From assembly GCA_050331455.1 (NCBI GenBank), contig JBHJGV010000042.1:1-22088 (forward strand): DNA of 22,088 nt. The letters are read 5' to 3'. The DNA comes from CAYUYV01 sp050331455. GTDB lineage: Bacteria; Pseudomonadota; Alphaproteobacteria; JAJFIK01. Shown piece by piece: positions 1 through 7,450 of this stretch (its first letter is position 1; each line of letters starts with the position of its first letter). The notes under the pieces were generated by a model. That model did not search any database. It was given only the letters and a program-made list of their open reading frames with translations, and was not told the DNA's origin. The position numbers and the translations under genes are program-made.

Positions 1-1212
1 GCGGGGGTCGAGTTCCTTTAAGCCGTGGGTCTTACGCGTCTGCATCTGATAGGGCTCAAGATCGACCGGGTAAATCTGCGCGCCCACATGCAGGCGATAG
101 GCCGTGTAGGCAAGGCCGACAAAGGCGACCACGCCGATATGGCAGAACAGGCCCGCCGGGCCCATCCGGGCCATGAGTTCACCGGCCATGAGCGGACCGA
201 CGGTGGCACCGATCCCGAAGATCAGAATGAGACCCGAACTGATCGCAACCCGGTCGCCATCGGTCATCACGTCGTTCACATGGGCCACATAAAGGGAATT
301 CACCGGAAAGATCGCCGCGCCGAACAGGGCCATCGCGCCGAGCAGGGCCATCTCGCGGGGCATCATGGTGACCAGCAGGGCGCTGACCACCGTGACGACG
401 CTCCAGGCCACGACCACCACGAGGCGCCGGTCGATATGGTCGGAGATCAGGCCGACGGGCCAGGCGCTGAGGGCGCCGGCAATGATCGGCACGGACATGA
501 ACAGGGCCGTTTCGCTCAGGCTCAGGCCGATCTCCCGGGCATAGTTCGGCCCGAGGCTCCAGAATGGCCCGTTGGTCAGTCCATTGAGAAAACAGCCCGC
601 GGCGCCGGCCGGCGACAGGGCCCACAGGGAGCGCAGGGGCAGGCTGGCGGCCGGCGGAAGGGCCGGGGCGTCGTGCCGGGTCAGCGTGATCGGGATGACG
701 GCAAGCGAGGTGACCAGGGCCACGAACAGAAACAGGAAATGGCCGTCCGTCTCCGCCAGGGGCAGAAGCTGCTGACCCAGAGCCAGGGCACCGTAATTGA
801 TGAGGGCATAAAGGCCCATCACCGTGCCGCGGTTCGACCCTGTGGCGTGGGCATTGAGCCAGCTTTCGACAATCAAATAGAGCGCCGCCGCCGTGAACCC
901 GATGGTCAGGCGCAACAGGATCCAGACAATGGGATCGGAGAGCATGCCGTGGATGATGGCGCCGGCCGTGGCGAGGGACGCAAAGGCCGCGAAGGCCCGG
1001 CTGTGACCCCGCCGGCGTACGATGTCCGGCGCCAGCACGCAGCCGAGCAGGAAACCGCAGAAATAGGCGGCACCGAGAAAGCCGATGATCCCGGGGCTGA
1101 ACCCGGCCATGCCGGCCTGAATGGGCACGAGAGAGTTAATGAGGCCATTGCCCAGAAAGAGCATGGCCACGCCGAGCAGGAGGGAGCCGATGGGCAACAG
1201 GATCCGATGCAT
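1..1212 (-). CDS. MFS transporter, YcaD-like (3' end outside window)
   Basis: Inner-membrane major facilitator superfamily transporter, partial: 404 codons from an ATG at 1212 run without a stop to base 1, so the C-terminus lies beyond the left edge. The translation shows repeated hydrophobic helices, starting MHRILLPIGSLLLGVAM, then a helix ending SLVPIQAG and a cytoplasmic loop with VRRRGHSR after helix 2. Near residue 120 there is an ESWLNAHATGSNRG stretch. The glutamate-serine plus S-x-NRG pattern recalls E. coli YcaD and related uncharacterised MFS proteins (family knowledge). Substrate is unknown. No strong Shine-Dalgarno precedes the ATG, so the start is tentative. The gene is divergent from the calcium/sodium antiporter at 1538. 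A 454-codon frame on the opposite strand is a GC-rich shadow and was not called. Confidence 0.85.
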   Translation of the reverse strand, partial: MHRILLPIGSLLLGVAMLFLGNGLINSLVPIQAGMAGFSPGIIGFLGAAYFCGFLLGCVLAPDIVRRRGHSRAFAAFASLATAGAIIHGMLSDPIVWILLRLTIGFTAAALYLIVESWLNAHATGSNRGTVMGLYALINYGALALGQQLLPLAETDGHFLFLFVALVTSLAVIPITLTRHDAPALPPAASLPLRSLWALSPAGAAGCFLNGLTNGPFWSLGPNYAREIGLSLSETALFMSVPIIAGALSAWPVGLISDHIDRRLVVVVAWSVVTVVSALLVTMMPREMALLGAMALFGAAIFPVNSLYVAHVNDVMTDGDRVAISSGLILIFGIGATVGPLMAGELMARMGPAGLFCHIGVVAFVGLAYTAYRLHVGAQIYPVDLEPYQMQTRKTHGLKELDPR

Positions 1213-1537
1213 GGCGCACTCGATCAGGGTGGGAATCGATCGGCCGGAGCCGTGACTCGACGATCCTGGAAAAGCGTATCCCGAACCTCTTTAGGCCCCT
1301 TTGAAGATCCGCACAAGCCACGTTTTTTCGGGTTTGCCGGCTCCAACGGCGCCCGTCTTTCCGGCCCGTCAGCCTCTGTTTCCTATTGAGACGGACGAAC
1401 CGGCTCGGGCTGGACAGGCCCGCACACCCCGCCTCGGCGTGGCCGGCCTTCTCGCACCATCGGGGCCAGCCTTTTGACCCGGGACGGAAACTGCTGCTCT
1501 GTTAAGGCCAGAACAAAAGAACAGGAGCTCCGGTGCC
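1213..1537. other. Divergent intergenic region
   Basis: This 325-bp spacer separates the minus-strand MFS gene from the plus-strand antiporter. A TTGACC at 1474-1479 is a possible -35 for the antiporter, but no acceptable -10 lies 16-19 bp downstream (best is TGTTAA at 1500, spacing 20). The antiporter ribosome-binding site AGGAG is at 1523-1527. Frames that are open here have shadow-like composition. I see no RNA gene or repeat. Confidence 0.4.
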
Positions 1538-2512
1538 ATGGCCGATTTGCCTTTCTCCATCGGGATGATCTTGGTCGGAATCGTGGTCCTCGCCTTTGGC
1601 GGTGACCTCTTTGTGCGGGGGGCCGTGGGGCTGGCCCGGAGGATGCGCATTTCTCCACTACTGACCGGGATCGTGCTGGTGGGCTTCGGCACCTCCATGC
1701 CGGAACTGGTCACCAGCCTGAACGCGGCGCTGCAAGGCTCCCCCGGCATCGCCGTGGGCAATGTGGTGGGCAGCAACATTGCCAATATCCTGCTGGTCCT
1801 CGGTCTGGTGGCCGTGCTCCATCCGGTGATCGCCGAACCCGAGTCCTTCGCCCGGGATGCGCCCATGCTTGCGCTCACGGCGGCGGGCCTTGCCGTCTTC
1901 GCCATGTTGGGGGCTTACGGGCGCGTTGCCGGATTGATCTTTTTAACCTTGCTGGCGGTCTATCTCTTCGCCAGTTACCGGGCGGCGCGTTGTTCAGGCG
2001 ATGCCCAATCCCGGGTCCAGACGGATCAGGCGGATCTGGCAACGCCTGCGCCCCATGGCCTTGCCCTGCTGTTGACCTTCACGGGCCTCGGCTTGGCCGG
2101 CGTGATCGGCGGCGCAGCCATGATGGTAGACGGATCGATTTCGGTCGCGGGCAAAATGGGCATCAGCGAGACCATTGTCGGCCTCACGGTCATCGCCGTG
2201 GGCACGTCTTTGCCGGAGGTGGCCACATCGGTCGCCGCCGCCCTGCGGCGCCAGACCGACCTTGCCTTCGGCAATGTCCTGGGCAGCAATATCTTCAATG
2301 TGGTGGGAATTCTGGGCGTCACCTCTCTGGTGACGCCTCTCAGGGTTCCGGCGGAGGTGGTCACCTACGATTTGTGGATCGTGCTGGGCGTGACGGGCCT
2401 CTTGCTGGTCTTCGCCTTTACGAAGGCCCGCATCACCCGGCGCGAGGGCCTGGTGTTTCTGGGCCTTTACGGCGCATACGTCCTATTTATCGTGCTCCGG
2501 GCGCTGCCTTGA
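1538..2512 (+). CDS. Calcium/sodium antiporter (CaCA family, YrbG-like)
   Basis: A 324-residue integral inner-membrane cation exchanger of the Ca2+:cation antiporter superfamily. The two family alpha-repeats are plain. The first carries GTSMPE (about residues 51-56) followed by GNVVGSN (74-80). The second carries GTSLPE (about 222-227) followed by GNVLGSN (about 245). The acidic residues in the GTSxPE motifs and the asparagines of the GNxxGSN motifs form the ion-binding centre in this family. Length agrees with bacterial YrbG-type proteins (about 320-330 residues). A hydrophilic linker near residues 145-170 separates the two halves. The ATG is preceded by AGGAG at 1523-1527. The gene appears monocistronic, with a terminator-like hairpin just after the stop. 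Ion specificity (Ca2+/Na+ or another cation) cannot be read from sequence. Confidence 0.93.
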   Translation: MADLPFSIGMILVGIVVLAFGGDLFVRGAVGLARRMRISPLLTGIVLVGFGTSMPELVTSLNAALQGSPGIAVGNVVGSNIANILLVLGLVAVLHPVIAEPESFARDAPMLALTAAGLAVFAMLGAYGRVAGLIFLTLLAVYLFASYRAARCSGDAQSRVQTDQADLATPAPHGLALLLTFTGLGLAGVIGGAAMMVDGSISVAGKMGISETIVGLTVIAVGTSLPEVATSVAAALRRQTDLAFGNVLGSNIFNVVGILGVTSLVTPLRVPAEVVTYDLWIVLGVTGLLLVFAFTKARITRREGLVFLGLYGAYVLFIVLRALP

Positions 2513-2521
2513 CGGCCCGGG

Positions 2522-2550
2522 ACGGCCGGTCCTCGCGACCGTGCCGTTTT
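2522..2550 (+). terminator. Intrinsic terminator of the antiporter gene
   Basis: A two-part stem follows the stop at 2512. ACGGC (2522-2526) pairs with GCCGT (2543-2547), and CGGTC (2527-2531) pairs with GACCG (2537-2541), with a 5-nt loop and one bulged T at 2542. The stem ends in TTTT (2547-2550). This is the expected place for a terminator between converging genes. Confidence 0.6.
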
Positions 2551-2596
2551 CTCAAGCGTCCAGTTTCTCAGGCGTCCAGTTTCTCAGGCGTCCAGG
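2549..2596. repeat. Three tandem 16-bp repeats over an aminotransferase stop codon
   Basis: Three adjacent 16-bp units, each close to TTCTCAGGCGTCCAGT, lie at 2549-2564, 2565-2580 and 2581-2596. Unit 1 has one change (AAG for AGG) and the last base of unit 3 differs. On the minus strand each unit reads CTG GAC GCC TGA, that is Leu-Asp-Ala-stop, the actual C-terminus of the aminotransferase. The array looks like slippage duplication of the gene end into the 3' untranslated region. Because 16 is not a multiple of 3, only the first unit met by the ribosome is in frame. Confidence 0.85.
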
Positions 2597-3852
2597 AACC
2601 GGGTAAGGCGCTCCAGGGCCTCGCGGAGCTGGTCCTGGCGCCGGGCGAAGCACAGGCGCACCCGGTTCTCGTTGCCGGGTCCAAAGGCTGCGCCGGGCGC
2701 GACGCCCACATGCTCCGTGTGGAACAGGGCCTTCGCGAAGGCGATGCTGTCATCCACGCCCTCGATTTCGATGAATGCGTAGAATGCCCCTTCGGGCCGC
2801 GCCATGCGGATGCGCGGGTGGTGCCCGAGATGCTCCTCGACAATGGCGAGCCCCGTGGCGCAGCGCTCCTGGATCGAGGCCACGAGATCCTCGCCCTGTT
2901 CGAGAGCGGCAATGGCCCCGTGCTGCAGGAAGGGCGGCACGCCCGTATTGTTGAAACCGGCCATGTGCAACAGCGTCTCGCCCAGGGCACGGGGGCCCGT
3001 GAGCCAGCCGATGCGCCAGCCCGTCATGGCCCAGATCTTCGAAAAGCTGTTGATGATGAAGACCGGCTCGTCGTCCCCGGCGAGGGGCAGGTAGGACGGC
3101 GCGGTGTGCATGCCATAGGCGAGGCGGGCATAGACCTCGTCGGCGATGACCGCGATACCACGCCGGCGGGCCATGTCGAGGATCGCCCGCTGTTCGTCCG
3201 CACGGGTCATATAGCCCGTTGGGTTGGCGGGCGAGCCGATGAACAGCGCCTTGGTACCGGGCGTGCAGGCATCGAACAGGCGATCGAGGTCGAGGGTCCA
3301 GCGGGCGGCCTCGCCCTCGCCAGTGATGGTTTGGGGGACCTGGACGATCTCGGCGCCCCGCGACTGGGCGGCCAGGGAGATGTTGGCCCATTGCGGGGTG
3401 ACGATCACGATCCGGTCGCCTTCGCCCACGAGGCATTGCAGCACGATATTGATCGACAGCATGGCCGAGCCCGGCACGCTCACCCGGTCGATATCCACGT
3501 CCATGCCGTAATGGCGCGCGGTATAGGCGACGATGGCCTCCCGCAGGGCCGGCAGGCCGCGGGCCGGGCCGTAAAAGGTCATGCCCTCGGCCATGGCACG
3601 GGCCGCCGCTTCACAGATGAAGGGCGGTGTGACGATGTCGGTCTCGCCGAACCACAAGGGCAGAATATCGGTCCGATTGACGCCGAGCCGGGTCAGTTCG
3701 GTGAGCGCGCTGGGCGGCAGGTCCAGAATGGCGTCCCGGTATCCCGCGCCCGGCCCCGGCGGTGCGTCCGCCGCCGCCTGCTCGACACCCTTCACCATGC
3801 GATCGCTGGACAGGCTGTCGCTGAAGGACGCGGGCGGGGCCGTATGGGTCAT
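2584..3852 (-). CDS. PLP-dependent aminotransferase, class I/II (aspartate aminotransferase-like)
   Basis: A 422-residue fold-type I aminotransferase that moves an amino group between an amino acid and a 2-oxo acid using pyridoxal phosphate. Visible landmarks are LPLWFGETD (about 65-72), FYGPARGLPALREA (about 93-106), NPTG (210-213), ADEVY (237-241, the Asp that contacts the pyridine N and the Tyr that contacts O3'), SFSK with the Schiff-base lysine at 272, and MTGWRIGW with phosphate-binding Arg280. A late RVRLCFA carries the likely carboxylate-binding Arg. Substrate is not determined; related alphaproteobacterial proteins are usually labelled aspartate or generic aminotransferases. The frame is open upstream to 4011, but the ATG at 3852 is preceded by GAGAG and gives normal family length. 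It converges on the antiporter and is divergent from rpsB. Confidence 0.88.
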   Translation of the reverse strand: MTHTAPPASFSDSLSSDRMVKGVEQAAADAPPGPGAGYRDAILDLPPSALTELTRLGVNRTDILPLWFGETDIVTPPFICEAAARAMAEGMTFYGPARGLPALREAIVAYTARHYGMDVDIDRVSVPGSAMLSINIVLQCLVGEGDRIVIVTPQWANISLAAQSRGAEIVQVPQTITGEGEAARWTLDLDRLFDACTPGTKALFIGSPANPTGYMTRADEQRAILDMARRRGIAVIADEVYARLAYGMHTAPSYLPLAGDDEPVFIINSFSKIWAMTGWRIGWLTGPRALGETLLHMAGFNNTGVPPFLQHGAIAALEQGEDLVASIQERCATGLAIVEEHLGHHPRIRMARPEGAFYAFIEIEGVDDSIAFAKALFHTEHVGVAPGAAFGPGNENRVRLCFARRQDQLREALERLTRFLDA

Positions 3853-4195
3853 GGCACTCTCGATTGCGGCTGTGTCGGGCGCGAAGGACTGCGCGTGTTC
3901 GGATCCTGATGGGCGTGCCGGTTTTTCCCGGCCCTTCCGGGGCCATGCCGTGTCAAAGGTCCGCCCTTGCATGGACGGTCCGGGCTTCGTATAACCGCGG
4001 CCATTCCACACGCGGGCTCAGCGCCGTTTGTCCCCATTCACAGCGTGGTCAGACCAAGAGTGAACCACCGAGTGGCGGTGCGGCGCAACATATCCGGTGC
4101 CGATTCCTCGACTGTGCCTTTTGGCGATGATGCCTTGGGCCGGATCGGGAATGGGTCACACCCGCGGCGGTCAAACCGGACAGGAGAGAAAAGCC
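3853..4195. other. Divergent intergenic region and rpsB leader
   Basis: This 343-bp region lies between the aminotransferase and rpsB. It holds a candidate rpsB promoter (3967-3995) and, if that is used, a leader of about 190 nt. Long leaders before rpsB serve S2 autoregulation in E. coli and other gammaproteobacteria; whether the same holds here is unknown. The rpsB ribosome-binding site AGGAGA is at 4182-4187. Short upstream-open frames have no coding character. Confidence 0.4.
3967..3995 (+). promoter_or_regulatory. Candidate sigma70 promoter for rpsB-tsf
   Basis: TTGCAT (3967-3972), a 17-bp spacer, then TATAAC (3990-3995). The -10 matches consensus at 5 of 6 positions and spacing is ideal; the -35 matches only at TTG. 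Transcription would start near 4002. It is the best match I found upstream of rpsB. Confidence 0.4.
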
Positions 4196-5134
4196 ATGGC
4201 GCTTCCGGAGTTTACGATGCGCCAGCTTCTTGAAGCTGGCGTCCATTTCGGCCACCAATCCCACCGTTGGAACCCCAAGATGGATCAGTACATTTATGGG
4301 GTCCGCAACCGCATTCACATTATCGACCTTTCGAAAAGCGTACCGCTGTTGCACCAGGCCCTGCTGGCCGTGCGCAATGTGGTCGCCGGCGGTGGTCGGG
4401 TGCTCTTTGTGGGAACCAAGCGCCAGGCGCAGGAGCCCGTGGCCGACGCGGCATCCCGCTGCGCCCAGTATTACATCAATCACCGCTGGCTCGGCGGGAC
4501 CCTGACGAATTGGAAGACGATTCTGAATTCCATTCGCCGGCTGCGCTCCCTGGAGGAGACTCTGGGCGCCGAGGTCAGCGGCTACACGAAAAAGGAACTG
4601 CTTCAGCTCACCCGGGAGCGGGACAAGCTGGAATTGTCGCTGGGCGGCATTAAGGAAATGGGCGGTCTGCCCGACATGCTGTTCCTGATCGACACCAATA
4701 AAGAAGCCATCGCCATTCAGGAGGCGAACAAGCTCGGCATTCCGGTTGTGGCCGTGGTCGACACCAATTCGGACCCGGATGGAATTACCTATCCGATCCC
4801 CGGCAATGACGATGCGGCCCGCGCCCTGAACCTCTATTGCGATCTGGTCGCCCGCGCGGTCATCGACGGCATTTCTGAAAGCCAGGGCAGCCTGGGTGTC
4901 GATATGGGTGAGGCCGAAGAGCTGCCCGAGGAGATGATCGAAGGCCTTGAAGAGCCGGCCGCGCAAGAGGCTCCCGTGGAAGCACCGGGCGGCGAACCGG
5001 GCGAGGCCGTTGCCGCCGAAGGCGCGGTGGAGACCGAGGCGTCGGTTGCGCCGGGCAATGCGGGGGAAGCCGAGGCCACGCCGGCGACCGACTCCGGTGA
5101 AGCCGCCACCGAAGAGCGGGCCCCGTCCGCGTGA
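4196..5134 (+). CDS. rpsB: 30S ribosomal protein S2
   Basis: Ribosomal protein S2, bound at the head-body junction of the small subunit and needed for S1 recruitment. The protein begins MALPEFTMRQLLEAGVHFGH and has HRWNPKMDQYIYGVRNRIHIIDL, the FVGTKRQAQ segment and RWLGGTLTNW, all S2 hallmarks. The ATG at 4196 follows AGGAGA with an 8-nt gap; the frame is open from 4097 but family alignment rules out the earlier start. At 312 residues it is longer than E. coli S2 (241). The excess is a C-terminal tail from about residue 240, rich in Glu, Ala, Gly and Pro, low in complexity and probably disordered. Such tails occur in alphaproteobacterial S2. It heads the rpsB-tsf pair, which ends at the terminator at 6472. 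Confidence 0.98.
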   Translation: MALPEFTMRQLLEAGVHFGHQSHRWNPKMDQYIYGVRNRIHIIDLSKSVPLLHQALLAVRNVVAGGGRVLFVGTKRQAQEPVADAASRCAQYYINHRWLGGTLTNWKTILNSIRRLRSLEETLGAEVSGYTKKELLQLTRERDKLELSLGGIKEMGGLPDMLFLIDTNKEAIAIQEANKLGIPVVAVVDTNSDPDGITYPIPGNDDAARALNLYCDLVARAVIDGISESQGSLGVDMGEAEELPEEMIEGLEEPAAQEAPVEAPGGEPGEAVAAEGAVETEASVAPGNAGEAEATPATDSGEAATEERAPSA

Positions 5135-5517
5135 GGCGTTAAAGGGGTATGGAGCGACCCCTCCCGCCCGACGGCCCCTAAAAGGTTGACCGGAACATGT
5201 CGGTTGACCGGAACGGGGCGCGGTGCGTCCGTCCGGTTTTCGGGCACTCGATGGGCCGCCCGGCCGCCCCGGGCTGCCAAGCCGCTTGAAGACACTGGAC
5301 GCGCGCCGCGTGACGGGCCAAAAGAACGCCACGCGAAACAGCATGGCGGCGCATGGTGCGGATCAACGCGCCGCGTGCCGAAACGAACAGCTTGAGCGGA
5401 CGATCCTGGGCCTCCGGCCATGGCCGGCGGGCCCGGGCGTCCGCCCCTCAACGGCCCGCGGCGAGACATCCGTCCGCAGGGGCCACCATTCGATCACCGG
5501 ATCACGGAGCAAGACCC
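5135..5517. other. Long rpsB-tsf spacer with hairpin
   Basis: A 383-bp gap between two genes that are usually closely spaced. Just after rpsB, AGGGGT (5143-5148) pairs with ACCCCT (5157-5162), but no T-run follows, so it may be an RNA-processing or pausing hairpin instead of a terminator. A 13-bp direct repeat lies at 5184-5214. An 11-bp string CGCGCCGCGTG occurs near 5299 and 5366. The tsf frame is open back to 5353, but that stretch shows no homology I recognise. No convincing promoter or RNA gene was found. Confidence 0.4.
5184..5214. repeat. 13-bp direct repeat
   Basis: GGTTGACCGGAAC occurs at 5184-5196 and again at 5202-5214, 18 bp start to start. Each copy contains TTGACC, resembling a -35 box, but neither has a matching -10 at 16-18 bp. 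It may be a pair of regulator half-sites or a simple duplication. Confidence 0.5.
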
Positions 5518-6447
5518 ATGGCGGAAATCAGCGCGAGCATGGTGAAGGATCTGCGCGAAAAAACCGGCGCAGGCATGATGGATTGCAAAAAGGCGCTGGC
5601 GGAAACGGACGGTGACATGGACGCCGCCGTCGATTGGCTGCGGGCCAAAGGCCTCGCCAAGGCCGCCAAGAAAGCAGGCCGGGTCGCCGCCGAGGGCCTC
5701 GTCGCCGTGAAGGTGGCCGGTAACAAAGGCGCGGTCGTGGAAGTCAATTCCGAAACAGACTTCGTGGCCCGGAACGATGTGTTCCAGAAAATGGTCGGCG
5801 AAATCGCTGGCGTGGCCCTCGAGGCCGACGGGTCGTTTGACACGCTGGCCGCCAAGACCTATCCCGGCGGCGAGAAGAATGTTGCGGATCATGTGAAGGA
5901 CATGGTCGGCACGATCGGCGAGAACATGAACCTGCGCCGCAGCGCCGGTCTTATCGTGGACAAGGGCGTGGTGGTGCCTTACGTGCACAACGCCGCCGCC
6001 GAGGGCATGGGCCGCATCGGCGTGCTCGTGGGCCTGCGCTCGGAAGGCGACCCGGACAAGCTCGCGGATCTGGGGCGTAAAATCGCCATGCATGTGGCCG
6101 CGACCAGCCCGCTCGCACTCAAGCCCGACGAACTCGATCCGGAGGTCGTCGAGAAGGAGCGCCAGGTTTTTACCGAACAGGCCAAGGAATCGGGCAAGCC
6201 GGACAACATCATCGAAAAGATGGTCGAGGGGCGGCTGCGCAAATTCTATGAAGAGGTCGTGCTGCTGTCCCAGGCCTTCGTGATCAATCCGGATCTGACG
6301 GTGGAGAAGGCGGTGAAGGAAGCCGAGAAGGAGGTGGGCGCGCCCATCGTTCTGGAAGGCTTCGTCCGCTACGGTCTGGGCGAGGGGATCGAGAAGGAAG
6401 AGACGGATTTCGCCGCCGAAGTGGCTGCGGCCGTTTCCGGATCCTGA
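5518..6447 (+). CDS. tsf: Elongation factor Ts
   Basis: EF-Ts, the guanine-nucleotide exchange factor that recycles EF-Tu-GDP in the cytoplasm. The 309-residue protein opens with the UBA-like N-terminal domain, MAEISASMVKDLREKTGAGMMDCKKAL, followed by the signature SETDFVARN (about residues 78-86), the core that contacts EF-Tu. Two core subdomains follow, with the coiled-coil hairpin and the QAFVINPDLTVEKAV segment near the C-terminus. The ATG at 5518 is chosen because family similarity begins there and GGAG sits at 5506-5509. Length is as usual for alphaproteobacteria. It is separated from rpsB by an unusually long gap and followed by a strong intrinsic terminator. Confidence 0.98.
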   Translation: MAEISASMVKDLREKTGAGMMDCKKALAETDGDMDAAVDWLRAKGLAKAAKKAGRVAAEGLVAVKVAGNKGAVVEVNSETDFVARNDVFQKMVGEIAGVALEADGSFDTLAAKTYPGGEKNVADHVKDMVGTIGENMNLRRSAGLIVDKGVVVPYVHNAAAEGMGRIGVLVGLRSEGDPDKLADLGRKIAMHVAATSPLALKPDELDPEVVEKERQVFTEQAKESGKPDNIIEKMVEGRLRKFYEEVVLLSQAFVINPDLTVEKAVKEAEKEVGAPIVLEGFVRYGLGEGIEKEETDFAAEVAAAVSGS

Positions 6448-6471
6448 CGGACACGGACAGCTCCGATTCCG

Positions 6472-6506
6472 CTGGCGGCATGGCTCTGGCATGCCGCCGG
6501 TCTTTT
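6472..6506 (+). terminator. Intrinsic terminator after tsf
   Basis: GGCGGCATG (6474-6482) pairs perfectly with CATGCCGCC (6490-6498) around a 7-nt loop. One more C-G and one T-G pair extend the stem at its base. TCTTTT follows at 6501-6506. This is the clearest terminator in the window and separates rpsB-tsf from pyrH onward, at least in part. Confidence 0.85.
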
Positions 6507-6602
6507 GACGGGATGCATAACACGGCTCTCCCTTGATGCGGCGGTGTGCAGCGGGCACCTCGTTCGGCAGGCTGGACGGGTCGAAACCCTGGAGGCGGTA
6601 TC

Positions 6603-7352
6603 GTGGGCATTGCACAGGCGGAAGAGATGGTGGAGCGGTTGACGCCAATCCGCTTCAAAAGGGTCTTGCTGAAGATTTCAGGCGAAGCCCTGATGGGATC
6701 CAAACCCTTCGGACTGTGCATGGACACGGTCAATCGGGTCGCCGGTGAGGTCAAGGAAGCCATGGATCTTGGGGTCGAGGTCGGCCTCGTGATCGGTGGA
6801 GGGAATATCTTCCGAGGGCTGACGGTCGCCGCCCAGGGCATGGAGCGGGCCTCGGCCGACTATATGGGCATGCTCGCCACGGTCATGAACGCCCTGGCCA
6901 TGCAGTCGGCTCTGGAAAAGACCGGGCTCGATGCCCGAGTCATGTCGGCCATTCCCATGGAAACGATTTGCGAAAGCTATGTGCGCCGCAAAGCGATGCT
7001 CCATTTGGAGCGTCGGCGCGTCGTCATTTTCGCGGCCGGCACCGGCAACCCCTTTTTCACAACCGATACGGCCGCGGCGTTGCGCGCCGTGGAGATGGGC
7101 TGCAACGCCCTTTTCAAAGGCACCAAAGTCGATGGGGTCTATTCCGACGATCCGGTGAAAAACCCGGACGCTGTCCGGTATGAAACCCTTGGCTATCTTG
7201 AGGTCCTGTCCCGCGATCTGAAAGTAATGGACGCTTCGGCGATCTCCCTGTCACGGGAGAACGAATTGCCCGTGGTCGTGTTTTCCATCCACGAGCAGGG
7301 ACAATTCGTAAGTGTGATTAAAGGGGCAGGCCGCTCCACGATCATCGAGTAG
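6603..7352 (+). CDS. pyrH: UMP kinase
   Basis: Uridylate kinase of the amino acid kinase family: UMP + ATP gives UDP + ADP, feeding UTP and CTP synthesis. Visible motifs are KRVLLKISGEALMG (ATP/phosphate-binding loop), GLVIGGGNIFRG, DYMGMLATVMNAL, FAAGTGNPFFTTDTAA (UMP and phosphate binding) and KGTKVDGVYSDDPVKNPDA. All are typical of bacterial PyrH, which is hexameric and usually regulated by GTP and UTP. GTG at 6603 is the chosen start because GGAGG lies at 6591-6595 with 7-nt spacing; this gives 249 residues. ATG at 6627 would give 241 residues, closer to E. coli length, but its ribosome-binding site is poorer. The gene follows the tsf terminator and precedes frr by 98 bp, the common order. 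Confidence 0.97.
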   Translation: MGIAQAEEMVERLTPIRFKRVLLKISGEALMGSKPFGLCMDTVNRVAGEVKEAMDLGVEVGLVIGGGNIFRGLTVAAQGMERASADYMGMLATVMNALAMQSALEKTGLDARVMSAIPMETICESYVRRKAMLHLERRRVVIFAAGTGNPFFTTDTAAALRAVEMGCNALFKGTKVDGVYSDDPVKNPDAVRYETLGYLEVLSRDLKVMDASAISLSRENELPVVVFSIHEQGQFVSVIKGAGRSTIIE

Positions 7353-7450
7353 GATCGGCCACTTGGTGTTTTTCGGCGGCGTTCTTTGGTTTGGTGCCGC
7401 GTTTACGCCACGAAAAGAACCTTCTGCAAAGGTAAACGGAACCCACGATC

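Noticed and set aside
25..1389. 454-codon open frame on the plus strand, antisense to the MFS transporter
   Set aside because: Composition is Gly/His/Asp/Gln/Arg-rich with no domain, exactly what a GC-rich antisense frame yields; the minus strand reads as a clear membrane transporter.
1990..3909. 639-codon plus-strand frame spanning the antiporter end and the aminotransferase
   Set aside because: It overlaps two well-supported genes in other frames and shows no recognisable domain; GC-rich shadow.
3951..3956. Perfect minus-strand TTGACA as a promoter for the aminotransferase
   Set aside because: No -10-like hexamer occurs 16-18 bp away; the region there is GC-rich.
4097..4195. Upstream in-frame start for rpsB
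   Set aside because: S2 similarity begins at MALPEF and AGGAGA immediately precedes the ATG at 4196.
5143..5162. Intrinsic terminator after rpsB
   Set aside because: The hairpin is short with an 8-nt loop and is followed by a C-rich stretch, not T residues.
6627..6629. ATG as the pyrH start
   Set aside because: Possible and close to E. coli length, but GTG at 6603 has GGAGG at ideal spacing; kept as an alternative only.
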